Below, piece by piece: positions 44,290 to 56,659 of a stretch of DNA of 64,000 nt. The number at the start of each line of letters is the position of its first letter. Positions within the stretch are counted from its first letter, which is position 1. Under the pieces are notes generated by a model. The model searched no databases. It was not told where the DNA came from and saw nothing but the letters and a program-made list of their open reading frames with translations. The stretch spans positions 49,152,251-49,216,250 of the forward strand of contig JAWZYU010000018.1 in NCBI GenBank assembly GCA_038380435.1, written 5' to 3'. Source of the DNA: Ryuthela nishihirai. Its lineage: Eukaryota; Arthropoda; Arachnida; Araneae; Heptathelidae. A program made the position numbers and the translations under genes.

Positions 44290-45290
44290 CATAAACCGAA
44301 AAAAGGTTTATGCAGTATGCGGAGACGATGCCATAAACGACCGAAATATGCCACAACTGGTTCACGAAGTTCCAAACTATGAATTTCTATCTGGAAGATG
44401 CCCCATGTTCAAGAAGGCCCTCCACTGTTGACAACGACCAAATCACCACATTAATCCAAAATAACCAGCGCAGCGCCATGAGAGAAATTGCTGAGAGACA
44501 AAAAATGTCACAAACATCAGTTTAAGGAATTTGCAGCAGCTTTGATACGTGAATCGATAGGATGTGTGGGTGTCATATCGATTGAGCAAAAAAAACATTA
44601 GTGCACTGTCTCTGCTTATGATTCGCTCCTACAACGCAACAAAAACGACCCATTTTTGAAGCGATTAGTGACGGGCGATGAAAACATGGTTCCTTTACAA
44701 CAACGTCCAAATAAAAAGATCCTGGAGCAAGTGAGGTGAACGTCCATTACCGCAACCCAAGGCCGGCTTGCATCCAAAGAATATCAAGCTCAGTGTGAGG
44801 GGGGGGGGGGATTGGAAGAGAATCATTCACTACGAGCTCTTGACAAGAAATCAAACGATTAATTCAGATCAGTATTGCTTGCAGTTGGATTGGCTGAAGG
44901 AAACTATCAATGAAAAACGTCTGGAATTGGCGAATCGCAAAGGAGTTGTGTTCCACCATGACAACGCGAAACCACATGTGTCTTTCACCTCCCGGTGAAA
45001 ACTATTGCAGTTGGGTTGGGATGTTTTGTGCCACCCGCCATATTCTACTGATATTGCACCCACGGATTACCATTTATTCCGGTCGCTGCAAAACTGTTTA
45101 AAAGGTAAAGAGTTCCAATCTATAGACGCCATCAAAATCCACCTTGATCGGTTCTTCAACGAAAAACCACTTCTGCACCGACGAGTTCATGGCTTAAGGT
45201 ATTCAAACAAAATGGTGGCTACATTACTGATTAAAGGTAGTTTTTACTATTTAATATCTGCGTTTGAATGTTTGCCTAAAATCCGAACGA
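44290..45290 (+). pseudogene. mariner transposase (DD34D), broken
   Basis: Fragments in order: 'NWFTKFQTMNFYLEDAPCS' (N-terminal HTH side, about 44360), 'MREIAERQKMSQTSV' (about 44478), 'LKRLVTGDE' with the first catalytic Asp (about 44655), then 44768-44998 ending 'GVVFHHDNAKPHVSFTSR' (second Asp), then 45005-45310 with 'YSTDIAPTDYHLFRSLQNCL' (third Asp, D34D type). A G-run at about 44800-44812 and several stops separate the parts. All three catalytic aspartates remain, but no continuous frame does. Inactive. Confidence 0.9.
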
Positions 45291-45309
45291 ACATTTGGTT
45301 CACCCAATA

Positions 45310-46763
45310 GATATGTGCGCTATTTTATTCAAGCTCCCGGCTCGTATAAGGACATGGAATTCAAATAAATTTCAAAAATCTGTCCCATTTGAAAAACAAA
45401 TTGAGCCTTAAGGTTGAATAATTTATGAACTCTTGGGTGTTACACACACACACATATATATAGGGACGTAAAATCTCAGTTATCAGTATTCTTTTCTAAA
45501 TACAAATATTAAAATGCTTTTCAAATACACATTTTTAATGAGATTTTCATTTGCCGTTGTTTTGCATTACCATCGTATTTCCTTCTCTCCATTACTTGTA
45601 TAATCGAGGGAGTTCACCGTACAGCAACCACAACGAACACATAAACGCTGAAACACACTCATACGGAAAAACTTTACGTAGCGTTGGTTTCTTTATGCGG
45701 TCATTCACGGTTTGCTGCAGAAAGTTTCATTTCCACTATCTTTTTCCCTTTCTTTGATCGAGCAAAATAAATGATAATGAGAAAGTTCCGAGACATGAAA
45801 TGCAGGATGTTCCTAACAAGCATGATTCACAGAAAGCTGTGCAGCGTTTATTAGCTGTGAACGTTTTCTGCAGATGTTAACGAAAATCTTCCAGAATCCC
45901 GTGTTCACGCCAGCATCTTCCACTTCGTTAAACCAATCTGAGAGCTACCAGCAAGACTAGTCATTACCGCACACTGATGCAGTAATTGGATGCGTTGTGC
46001 CTGTAGTTGTCGGCGTCCTGCTGCAGCGTCTCCTCAAGCAAGATCAATAGAAAATTAGAGGTGTTTCGGAAACTGTTACACGGTAACGTTACATGACGTC
46101 GTCTTCCTTTATTCCCAATTGCCGAAAAAAAAGAAACAGAAAGAGGGCAAAAGAAAAAAAGATGCTGCATTTGAAAGATTTCTACAAACAGATTCTTAAA
46201 ACGGTTTTTTTTCCCGGAGTTGTATTATTCACTGTTGATGAATATGAGGGTGATTATGTTTCCCATTTTTACTTCATAAGTTTGCAATTCATATATCGTG
46301 CTGAAACTAATTAAAAGACGAAGGTAAAAATGTCAGAAGGTGTCTCAGGAGACGTGTAGAAATGTAAAGCATTGGACATAAATTGTGATAATTCGACATC
46401 TAGGAGATTTCCGAGGATAAAAAATAGGTTTTTCGTTGCTACGATATAACAGGTTCAGAGTTTATTTTTTCATAATAGCTACCTACAAAAATAAGTTCTT
46501 TGTCTTAACTTCTGTCTAATTTAGAAGTTTAAAAAACGTCGTTATTATTCGTGAGGCAAAATAGCAAAATGCATATAGAGCACAACATAGTTTGGGCGGA
46601 AAAAATGGCAATAAGGAGACCTTATCGTGTAAAGGGATTGAACAGATAGCTGTAAAACAACTTGGAAGACAATCTCAATTTCTTGTATTTAATACAACAC
46701 TAATATTGTAATGTCAGTGAGTTACATTCAATAGCATGTCGTGAGTTACATTGTGACTAAACA
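45310..46763. other. No recognised gene
   Basis: Spacer with a short (CA)n/(TA)n tract at about 45440-45462. Open frames at 45551-45757 and 46093-46314 lack motifs. Confidence 0.4.
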
Positions 46764-47225
46764 ATGGCTGTAGGCTGTTTTTACCTCTGAGCACCACTTT
46801 TTAGCACATAATGAACTAAATGTCATAAAAGCTTAGATCACAAAGCTCACAGAAGGTTTGGAGCTAAATGACCAGGTCATAAAAGCTAAGAGAGGTCTGG
46901 AGCTAAATGGTCTGGCCACAATTGTTTAGAGAATATTTGGTGCTAAATGGCCAGATCACAAAGACTCAGAGAAAGTTTAACGCTAAATAGCCTGATCGCA
47001 AAAGTTCAGAGAAAGTTTGGAGCTAAATGGCCAGGATACAAAGACTCAGGAATATAGGAAAAGGGTAATCAATGAAAAACTATTAGGATCCAGAAGGAAG
47101 CCTCCCATCACGGCCAGGCAGCTCGTTTTTCTTCTACATACGAGCTCATGGCTTAAAGATGCATTCGACCGACAGCGACCTTTCCAAACCCAGCGGTGTC
47201 TTTATTTCTCACCGAGAGAAAAAAA
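46764..47225 (-). repeat. SINE family A copy with internal 40-47-bp tandem repeats
   Basis: Tail 'ggctgtttttacctctgagc' at 46770. Then the segment 'gctaaatggccaggtcacaa' plus 'agactcagagaaagtttgga' is repeated about six times with drift (46805-47045), followed by SINE body ('cagcgacctttccaaaccca'). It breaks at 47225 where a Tc1-like element begins. Confidence 0.8.
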
Positions 47226-47227
47226 AA

Positions 47228-48740
47228 TGGTGCTCAAAATTAAAGGATGATATATACATAAATTCGTACATAACTCGAAATATTGTTAATGGAATGCAAT
47301 GAAATTTGGTAAATAGGTTATTATTGCTTTACAAATGTAAAGTAATAATAACAAGCCGAAGAAATTCATAATCGTATAATGTACATGTGTGAAGATCATA
47401 ATCGTGCAATTGACATGAAGGAGCAGTCAATGGAACAATACTTAAAGTCTGTTACGTATGACATGCGGTATGTTAATATGGAGTATGATCACTTCTAACA
47501 GCCATGCAGCTCAAGCAACGACCCCTCATGAGGGATTAGATCACTCCTCGACAAGTACTGTTTTGAGTTCATGGAGTGTTCTGGGAAGGGGCTGAGGAGT
47601 TTCAATGCGTTTCCATAAAACATCTCATATGTGCTCAATGGGATTGAGATCAGGAGGTCTGGGAGACCAATCATTTCGGTCAATATCTTCCTCTTCGAGA
47701 AAATCGTCGACCACATGAGCTCGATGAGGGCGGGCGTTTTCGTCTATAAGAATAAAATCTGGACCAATGGCTTCCCAGAATAGCCTGACATATGGGTTCA
47801 AGAACTTGTCTCTGTACCGAAGGGAGTAACAGAGCCATTCAGAAAGATGTGAAGGTCTGTACACCCATTCGTCATGATTCCTGCCCCAACCATCACTCCC
47901 AGGCATTCAGGTAGTCCCATTCTGTGATGTTAGAGGGACTCCTGTGGTCTCTCGTCCTCTCCACATGCGAATACGTCGCGAATCAGTATTTTCACTGAAT
48001 CACGATTCTTCTGTGAACATAACATGCACCCTTGGTCTGGGTGTGATGTTGGCGTCTCCATATTTTCACGTGTGATGGTGGCATCTCCACATTTCCAAGT
48101 GTGATGTTGGCGTCTCCACCATTAAACGAGCTCTATAGGTGGCGGGAGTTATAGGGACACAAATAACATATCTCTTGGAATAAAGGCGTTGCTCGCGAAA
48201 TCTCCTGTAAACAGTATGCCTTGAAACCCTCGTTCCTGTAGCTGCTGCAAGCTCCAAAAACATTTGCCTAGCGGTCATCACTCTGTTCCGTCTGGCAGTA
48301 AGATTCATATAGCAATCATCTGCAGCAGCTGTGGCTCTGGGACAACCTTTCTTTGATCGACGACGAACATCTGTCTGTTGAAACTATCTCCACAGTCTTG
48401 ACAGGACATTTTGTGGAACGTTCAATGTTCTGGAAACTTCTGTCTGGGACTGACCTGCTTCCATCCTTCCAATCGCTCTACGCCGCTGAAATTCTTCCAT
48501 ACGATATCTTCGGAAGAGAAAGCAAGAATTGCCTAGAACAGCTACAAGCTACGAGTAGACTTGCGTCTTTTTAACGCATTCCTAATTTACATATTCCGTC
48601 TTACGTGCGGCAACTGTAAATGAGGGATAGTTTTCCGCGTAGCGTATTTTCCGTGTTCGCCCATTTTCAGTGCATTCTTTTGCATATATTGGCAGCTATA
48701 TACATTTTTGTCGATTACCCTTTAATTTTGAGCACTAGTG
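47228..48740 (-). mobile_element. Tc1-like element
   Basis: Left 'ggtgctcaaaattaaagg' and right complement 'cactagtgctcaaaattaaa' (ending 48740, followed by TA) are the terminal repeats. The left one has lost its outermost bases. About 1.5 kb. Confidence 0.85.
47495..48310 (-). pseudogene. Tc1 transposase, catalytic residue changed
   Basis: Minus strand: helix-turn-helix part 48308-48066 ('MTARQMFLELAAATGTRVSR', 'HTVYRRFREQRLYSKR'); catalytic domain with 'VHVMFTEES' followed by a stop, where the family has F[ST]DES, so the first Asp reads Glu; 'FILIDENARPHRAHVV' (second Asp intact, about 47735); 'PDLNPIEHI' (Glu intact, about 47630). An extra in-place triplication of about 30 bp (48037-48125) lengthens the inter-domain region. 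Stops and shifts throughout. Inactive. Confidence 0.85.
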
Positions 48741-51170
48741 TATAAGCGAAATGAATTTCCCCATTTGCTTTTTATGTATATAACAGCGAGGAATACAATC
48801 AACTAGACCACGCCCAAACACTGAACTCTACACGTATATCCCTTTCGTTTCTGTTTTCACATTGCGAGCAGTAGGTATTAAAACGATGAACTTTTTGATT
48901 TCTGACAAGTTAACGATTACCACGAATAATAATAACTGCTGTATTATTATTATAATCATTTTATTAAAAAAATAAAATGTTGATGTTATTTAGAACGAAA
49001 AATATTAGAAACATTTGTAGAAAGTGGATGTTCGTGGTAGCATCATTATAAACGCAAAGAGCCATTCATTTATTAGAAATAGGAGAATACGTAAAAAAAA
49101 GAAAGAAAAGCAACATGGTGCTTATTTTTAATTTCTAAAGATTGATTAAAATGTTGAAATTACGATCGATAATATTTACATATTTTTCACCATTACGAGA
49201 AACATTTGAAATTTAAATTATTCTGAACCAGAGTCTGAAGGCGTCTGTGTTATTTTGAGCCCCAAGCCGCAAGGGACCGAACTATCTCTATAATACACAC
49301 TGTTCTGCAATTTTTACATTCCTAAAACAGTTGTTATTACCATGTGCTACAGTAAAAAAAGAAATTGGTTTTAATATCTCATTTCTTCTGCTAATCGACT
49401 TTCGAATCTTTTAATTTATTGCCGACAAAAGATGATCGTTAATGATATTTATTTGAAATTTGACTCGAAACATCAAATAATGTTCTAATACCGAATGTGA
49501 TTTCGTTTTTTCTGCATTTCAATATTACAGAAAATTTAATTAGAAATCATTGTAAGTTCAATCGATGATTTAATAGCATTTAATTTACCTTAACCGTGCT
49601 TTAGAACATTCTGCTAGAATCATTATACATCTAATGAAGAATCATTTTCTTGTGCATTTTACAAATTCACCGTTTTCGTCCTCGTATGGATTTCGAAAAT
49701 CTCTTGATTCACCCTTTTGCTGGCTTTGTAAGTTTTCAACACAAAAATTTTCATCATTTACTTCATTTTTTGATTCATGAAAAATTGATGAGAGCATGTT
49801 AATTTTAAATCAACTCAAGCCTTATATATCATTCTATACTGTATATTCATATATCGAAGAGTCGCCTTATTGCTCTGATCAATAAATTTCATCACTTCTT
49901 GACTAAGTCGTTATTTATAGTGACTCAAATTCTCTTTTGCGTCAGAATCCTCTGTGCTTCTAACACGCATTTCATATAAATTATTTATGTCTCAGACTCC
50001 CAATGTCGCCCCATTCTCTAACATACAATCTTCGACATCGAATATTCTAAATTTAAATAATCTTTAAAGTACTGATAAAGGGGATAATTTTCCTCTCGGG
50101 TCTTAACACGATTTCCATTTATAGACAGTATCATATCATCTAAGGCGAGCTTGTACGTGTTTCTCTCTTTAGTTCCTTTCTCTTACAGCGACTACTGGAA
50201 TTTCAGCATTCAAGAAGAGCCTCTCTCACTTTTCTCGTTTCGTCCGTTTGCAAATGCACAGTTAGTAGAGGTCTCCATTAATCTATTTCGCCCTGGGTTA
50301 CAGTTGCTTTCGCAAACCTATTTAGCATATTTATTACTGTAGATGTTGGCGAACCTGCAACAAATTATTCCTACAGCAGTTGCTGCAATTAGAGTGTTCA
50401 TCGCCTTCACTTAGTCAAGTAAATTGAACATAGCTGTGATTTGCAACTTCGGTTCCATCAAGCAACGCCAGGAAGCATGTGGTAAAAATTAAGTTCTCTT
50501 ATCCTAAATTTATTCTTCTTCTCTTAGAATATCGTCGCGACGTAAATATATCGCATTCGCGATTTGGGAAAAGCTATTGAAAGTTGTTAAATGATTTGGT
50601 AATTTTCAAAGAGCATCAAAAATTTGAATACAATAGCTAGTTCACACATTAAATCAGCGGAAACCAACTGTTTTGGGCATAACGCTTTCTTTGAGCAAAT
50701 GTTATTTTTTTTAAACTCCCTTCATGGAAATCAAATAATTTTCCTACATAAAGCCAGTTGAAACAATACTCATCGTATATACAAATTACAAGTATTCTGA
50801 TCTGTGAATTTCAAAGTATTTTGTCGAAATAAAACGTGCATAACCATATTAATTTAATAAGTATTCAGCATTCCATTTAATGTCTTTCTACAGAAAAGGA
50901 TAAAAACAAACGCCACCACATAGTTCTTAAACGTCTTACTCGCTGGTAACGGCTGCATCAAAAAATGTGCAAAAATTCGAAAATAATATTATTTTACCAA
51001 AACGTATGAATAATGGCGTAACATCGCCTTAGCTGCTCTCTTGCCATAAAAACTAGAACGATAGGAATCTTATGAATACTACTAACCCTCAGACCTCTGA
51101 AGCTCACCCAATTTGACTTCCTTACGTAAATACACAAATTTGTTTTTATCCGTGGAGTTTTTATCCTTTA
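48741..51170. other. No recognised gene
   Basis: About 2.4 kb of AT-rich DNA without repeats, transposon ends or a convincing coding frame by eye. May be intronic or intergenic. Confidence 0.45.
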
Positions 51171-51173
51171 TCT

Positions 51174-51236
51174 CGAACCTGAACAACTTGATACAGCAAT
51201 AGAAATCTATTGAGGTATCAAGTTGTTCAGATTCGA
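51174..51236. repeat. Hairpin, 23-bp stem
   Basis: 'ctcgaacctgaacaacttga' onward pairs with 'tcaagttgttcagattcgag' with one mismatch around a loop of about 18 nt. Confidence 0.9.
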
Positions 51237-51279
51237 GTCCTCACTGTTACTATATTCAGATGTCTTCTGACTGCGATCT

Positions 51280-51378
51280 GTTATCGGTTAGAAAGGGGAT
51301 ACCATTGGGCTCGGAAAGACCGCCGTCCATCGGAGGTAACTTAAGCCTCTTTTCCGTGTACAAGGGAACCATGTTCTT
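51280..51378 (+). repeat. SINE family A fragment
   Basis: 'gggctcggaaagaccgccgt', 'ccatcggaggtaacttaagc' and 'ccgtgtacaagggaaccat' follow the mid-section of SINE A in order. Both ends are missing. Confidence 0.7.
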
Positions 51379-51499
51379 TGCTAGTAATGTCATCCAGCCG
51401 GTTTGTACTGGTTCATTCGAACTGATTGTTAAAAATATTTCTGATAGACAACTAGTTTAAAAAAAAGGAAGATCAATTTGAAACAACAAAACTTCACAT

Positions 51500-51985
51500 A
51501 CCACGGATGTATCTGGTACTTTGGTGAACAGAACATCTAAACTATGTTTCACATACATCAGATATACCTGTTATTGGGAAAAAGGATATCTGAGACTATG
51601 ACTCACATACCACAGTTACTTGGGAAACGAGATAGCTGAAACTATGTTTCGCATTCTCTATACTAAACTTGGGGGAAAAGGATGAGTGAAACTATGTTTG
51701 AGGTATCTCAGGTATACCCGTTACTTGGCAAATAGGGTATCTACAACTATGCTTGACATACTTCGGGTATGCCTGTTACCTTGGCAAACAGGAGATACGT
51801 AACTATGATTGGAATACTTCAGGTATACCGGTTACCTTTAGAAAATGGATATCTGAAACTGTGCTTCGCATACCTCAGGCATACTCATTACCTTAGGGAA
51901 GAGGGTATCTGAAACTATGCATGACATACCTCAGGAATACTCGTTACCTTGTGAAGCAGATTATCTGAAACTATGCTAATTAAAC
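51500..51985. repeat. 57-bp minisatellite
   Basis: About eight units of type 'tatctgaaactatgcttcac' + 'atacctcaggtatacccgtt' + 'accttgggaaacaggg'. Spacing of the 'actatg' anchor is mostly 54-60 bp, with one short unit of about 36. Diverged by 10-20%. Non-coding. Confidence 0.85.
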
Positions 51986-51989
51986 TTTT

Positions 51990-53086
51990 AGTGGTGTGCC
52001 GAAAAACAGAAACATACATTTCAATGGATATTGAGGATTCCGATCAAACTATACACATCCATCCTTCACACTAACTATTGCGTTTGTATATTCTTTCCTC
52101 TTATTATCGAGAAGGTAATATTTAGCCACACTGTTTTATATGTTTGAAAAATTTTATATTAATTTCATTCGGGTTTTCTTGCAGGACTCTGATTAATTCG
52201 TAAGTTAGTAGAGCTGTCTTTTAAGTGCTGTGGTGTATGTGATAAGTAAAGACATAAACGTTCACTACGTCGAAAATATTGTGATACTGCTCGGTGATGC
52301 TTATTGGTTGTATTTTGATATCTTTGCGAAAGTGGATGGAATAAAATAAATTATCACTCTCACGTAAAGTTGTTACGAAAGATTATAGTATATTAGAAGT
52401 TGCTTTACACTGAAGTAGATAGTAGGGATATTTGTGGGGGGGGGGGATTATTGCTTTCAGAATGCTAGCAATGTAGATAAAAATTATTAAACTTTTGTAT
52501 ATATTTCAATTCGGAAGAATTTTCTGAAAGATTTCTAAAGCGGAGGGTAAAATGTTAAACTGCTATGGGAATGCAGTCTTCCCCCTTACTTTCTCTAGAT
52601 CCGGGTCTGATAGCATATATCAAGTATGTAGCAGGGAAATGACACCAAGGTTCCCTATTCCCCCGTATTCTTATAAATAAAAGCATAAATAAATTAATAT
52701 ATGTAGTGTAAGAGTATATATAAAATATAAATAACATTCAAGATGACTAAAGTTTAACAAAACAATATTGGGTGCATTTATTTTTTTTTTAAAACATTTA
52801 GTTTTCTATTACGAGTAAATACACCAGCAATAAAAAAAATTGTACTAATAACGAAATGTTTTCTTCCACATACATTTATTTTATATTTAACGTCCTCATT
52901 CTCTGCTTCCTCATAGAAAACATTCTCTGGCTAGGTGCTCGGTATACGTAATAAAACATTCACAAAATAATAAAAAAATTCTCAAACCTAAATATCGTTA
53001 ACCCAATACCCTCATGGAAAAACATCATCTGCGGCAGATAGCCCAACGATACATACTCCAAGTAATTTTTTTTTCAAATGTAGGCG
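51990..53086. other. No recognised gene
   Basis: Spacer with a G-run at about 52435-52447. Nothing else identified. Confidence 0.4.
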
Positions 53087-53345
53087 CGAAGCGTGAGTGG
53101 AAGCAGTTGAGACCTGGAGACTGTGCAGGTGAGATATCTATGATTCTTATAGATGATTGATTACCGAACTGTAAGTTACTTGTCTATTATCCAACAGTGT
53201 CTTGGATCAACATTTGCATCGCATATCACTGGTTGATGAAAAGTCCCTGATAGTTCAATCAGCCAATGATCTACGAGAATCATCCTTTCGTCAACTGCGC
53301 AGTCTCATTGTCTCAATTGTTTCCACTACTCTTCGCCGCTGACAA
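53087..53345. mobile_element. MITE-like inverted repeat (about 255 bp)
   Basis: 'gcgaagcgtgagtggaagca' at the left pairs with 'gtttccactactcttcgc' at the right, and inner segments ('atgattcttatagatgattg' / 'caatgatctacgagaatcat') also pair. Arms of about 85 bp. Target duplication not clear. Confidence 0.65.
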
Positions 53346-54261
53346 AATGTCTTCTGCTGTACTCTCGTTGGTAAGAAAAATGATAGTATAATAAGTGATC
53401 AAGCTGAATGCCTAGCCACAGTCTATATTCCATCTTACTGGATAGGCGATAATATTGAGATTATCTCGCTCCCATAAAGTGTGAGTTGTGATTGTTTCGC
53501 ATAACATCGCTTATAAATTAGGCATAATCAGTTCCGATAACTGAGGTTCTGTAGGTTTATGTTTAATATCCATTAGCAGAAAGTCCGTTTTGTGACGTAA
53601 TAAGGCTACTAATGATGATTTCCATCCCTATACTCTATTTCGCATAAAGAATTTAGCGGCAAAATCTGAAGACCGAAGAACCAATGAAAACGAGTCACAC
53701 CAACACGTAGTCACAGCATACGAAAAAAGTAGCAGAATTAATGCTTCGTTACAATACATAGTTCCCTAATTTTCTGAAAGAAACAAATAGTTTTTAACAT
53801 AAATTAATATTGTTTATAATTGCTGGAAGTAACAATTGGAAATGTCCTTTTAAATTTCGGAATATTGTAAAGTCAGGACGAAGCATAATTTCTTTAACAC
53901 CAGGTGCATTCAGGATCAGGTCCTGATAGAGTGAGGGGGAACAGCAATGATCCGCTCTATAGATCTGAGAATGCTAGTAAAGGTAAGAGAAGCAAAAAGG
54001 CTACTTATACATATTGTACGCATTTTTCAAGAAATTTTTAAATATCTCTAAAAAGGAGGGGAACATGTTATATTGCTAAAATCGAGTCCCTTCGCCTTCT
54101 GTTTGAGTTTTTTTCCCCGAATTGATCGAGTCACTTGCCTTCCACTCCTTATTTATTTCTAAATACAGGCCCGTTCGCAATGTAAATTACTTGTTGTATA
54201 TGCTCCTTGAAGAGTTAAGGATTCATTCATTTTTAGTCACATTCACTAGTTTTCGTGGTTA

Positions 54262-54652
54262 AGAGTTGGGTTGTTTTACCTCTGAGCGGCACTTTTTTTT
54301 GCATACCATGGGATAAATGGCCAGGTCATATGGACCCCGAAGGCTCAGAGAAGGTTGTGGGGGAGGCCACTGGAAGAGCTGTTGGGAGACGGATGGTAGA
54401 CTCCCATCAATGCCATCCAGTGTGTTCTTTAACGTGCACAGGGTATGGCTCTCCCGCACACGGTGCCACGGTTTAATGTCCCATCCGACGGACAGCGGCC
54501 TTTCCAAGCCCATCGGTGTCCCCTACTGACCGTGGGCAGGGCGGGGAATTTTGCGGAGATAAATCTCAAAGTTGACCCAACTGGGACTCGAACCTGGGAC
54601 CTACAGATTGCAAGCCTGGCGCGCCACCGATTGAGCCACCCCTGTGAGATAT
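54262..54652 (-). repeat. SINE family A copy, reference-quality
   Basis: Tail at left ('gttgggttgttttacctctg', then 'agcggcacttttttttgcat'), body, and tRNA-like head at right, read on the minus strand as A box 'tggcgcgccagg' and B box 'aggttcgagtccc'. About 390 bp. Open frames inside it are by-products. Confidence 0.9.
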
Positions 54653-55011
54653 CTATGATGTAAAGAGTACTAAGCGAAAATGGAAACTTTTTTTACCTAC
54701 AAGAATCTCTTTGAGGGAGACGCCGCTTTATTCTTTGTGATACAGAGTATAAAAATTTCATTCTTCTAACAGTAATATATCATCTGTGATGCTTTTTTTA
54801 TTCACATAAAATCTCATGAGACTATCGTTCAGTCTAATTTTTCAACAGCCAAAGTGACATTCTTTTACACAATATACGATGAATGGCAACTTTTTAACCG
54901 ATTGGTATATCCGATCTCACCGACTGTAATATACTTGTTAAAACACTTTTCAATTCTTTATATTAGAAGGAAGGAGAATATTTCGTCAGGCATTATTAAA
55001 TTGCCACCGTC

Positions 55012-55205
55012 TCAAGACTGAGTGGTTAGCGCGTACTTGACTACTAATTAAAAAAAGGGACTCAGATAATGGTATGGATGTTTTCTTCATTGTATTGTCT
55101 CTCGGCTGAGGTCTCCCCCTTCTTCAAAGATATTTTTATGGCGTGTTAAACTGACACGGTCCTGTCACACCTGTGTGGCAAGCAACTGATTGAGGGATAA
55201 TTTAT
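55012..55205 (+). repeat. SINE family B copy, plus strand
   Basis: Head 'gactgagtggttagcgcgta' (A box), body 'ctcggctgaggtctccccct', 'tggcgtgttaaactgacacg', 'tcctgtcacacctgtgtggc', tail 'aagcaactgattgaggga'. Diverged. Confidence 0.8.
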
Positions 55206-56420
55206 CATTTTTATTCACCATACCTACTCTAGTGGTTAGGGCACCTGACGGGCTAACCTACAGGACAACCTAATAGAGCTTCTGGGTTATCTCTGTCCTT
55301 TGTGTTTTATAAAAAAAATATGTTACAAGGTAAATACTTTATGCTGATTTAAGTTTAGATAATATTTGGAAAAACTGAATAAAAATGTAGCAATCTGTAA
55401 ATATGAGCTCTCAGGTTCGCATAAATTCTGGTATGAATCTTTTCTATTTCAAGCAAAGTACAGTTAAAACCAACAGTGTCCGGTTATCACAATATATATA
55501 AACTATCCAACAAACAAACTACTAAACTCTCAATTCATTTAACGATCAAATAATTCGAATATTTTCTTCATACCTTTTTAGTAATTTTCCTAGAATTATT
55601 CTAGGTTTGAATAAGTTTAACTATAGTATTGTTAGAAAAATTGATAAAACATTCACCTAAAATAGCGAAAGATTATGAAAATCGTTAGACGAAAAAACTT
55701 CATCAACAATGCGAAACCACGCTCCTCTTTTTACAAAAACAGTGTTTCAGATTGTTGTCGATTAAAACTCCAATAGAATTGTGGTAGAGCTAAAGAAGAT
55801 GTTTTAAAACAAAGAATCCATTATATAAGTGTTCTTGGCCAAAATAGGTGTATGAAAAGTCCGTAAAGAACAAGACCGTTAATGCAGACCAACACTAACC
55901 ACATATATGCTCATATCTAGAAGCACTCGTAGGCCTTTTTTTTTTGAGGATGTGGGAGATCATCCTTATGAAATAATCAGCTTGTTGATTAATTATGACA
56001 CATTGGTAATTAACCAATTTAAAAGCCCCAAAGTGTGGTGACCAAAGTCTGGGTCTGGACACTCGAATGTTCACTTTTTAGTGGTGTCAACATTGATCTC
56101 GGGGTTTATATTTTACACGTTACTTAAATATCATTTCGTTTTGGAATACCCTCACATTTAATTCAAGATCTCAGATATCAGGCTTACGAAACAAATATTT
56201 TTACTGTAAAGTAGATTAAATGGTAAGAACCTGAACTGTTAATTTATCATTTAATCAATAAGCAAAATTTCCTTTTTTTCCGGAAAATTTCCGTTGTTTT
56301 TCTCTTCCAATTATAAAATTCGTTTTCTTAATATAGCTTTGTTCCCAAGATTATTATGACGAGTACGTGAGTGACAATTGGCTGTTTATATTATTTAGAA
56401 ACAAAAGAGGCTTCACGTGT
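55206..56420. other. No recognised gene
   Basis: Includes a tRNA-like A-box segment at about 55228-55250 ('tactctagtggttagggcac') without a SINE body. Otherwise nothing identified. Confidence 0.4.
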
Positions 56421-56425
56421 GAACA

Positions 56426-56653
56426 GACAAAATATAATAATAAAATAAATACCCCCTCAAGCAGCTGCTTGCCACAGAGGTCTGACAGGAGCCTGTCAGT
56501 TTATATGCCACAGTAGGAGATCTGAGAGGATGGCAGGACCTCAGCAGAAAAACGACACACACATCCATGCCTAATCCGGGGCTCGAACCCAGGTCCCTTA
56601 GATCAGTAGCCAAGCGTGCTAACCACTCGGCCACGGGACGGCGACAAAATATA
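56426..56653 (-). repeat. SINE family B copy with 11-bp target duplication
   Basis: Element 56437-56642, with 'gacaaaatata' repeated exactly at 56426-56436 and 56643-56653. Intact A and B boxes on the minus strand and an AT-rich (ATA)n-like 3' tail. Confidence 0.95.
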
Positions 56654-56659
56654 TGAGTC

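Larger units (their letters stand above)
43872..45307 (+). mobile_element. mariner element carrying a nested MITE
   Basis: Terminal repeats 'ttgggtagaaccaaaagttc' (43872) and complement 'gaacatttggttcacccaa' (ending 45307), with TA at 43870-43871 and 45308-45309. Subtracting the nested 148-bp insert and its 8-bp duplication gives about 1280 bp, the standard mariner length. Confidence 0.95.

Noticed and set aside
53135..54655. A 15-16-base match ('gtgagatatctatgat') between 53141 and 54645
   Set aside because: Short and AT-rich; with 64 kb of sequence such a match can occur by chance, and flanks do not align.
54255..54663. Four overlapping open frames of 70-84 codons
   Set aside because: All lie within a SINE A copy, and similar frames recur in the copy at 57632.
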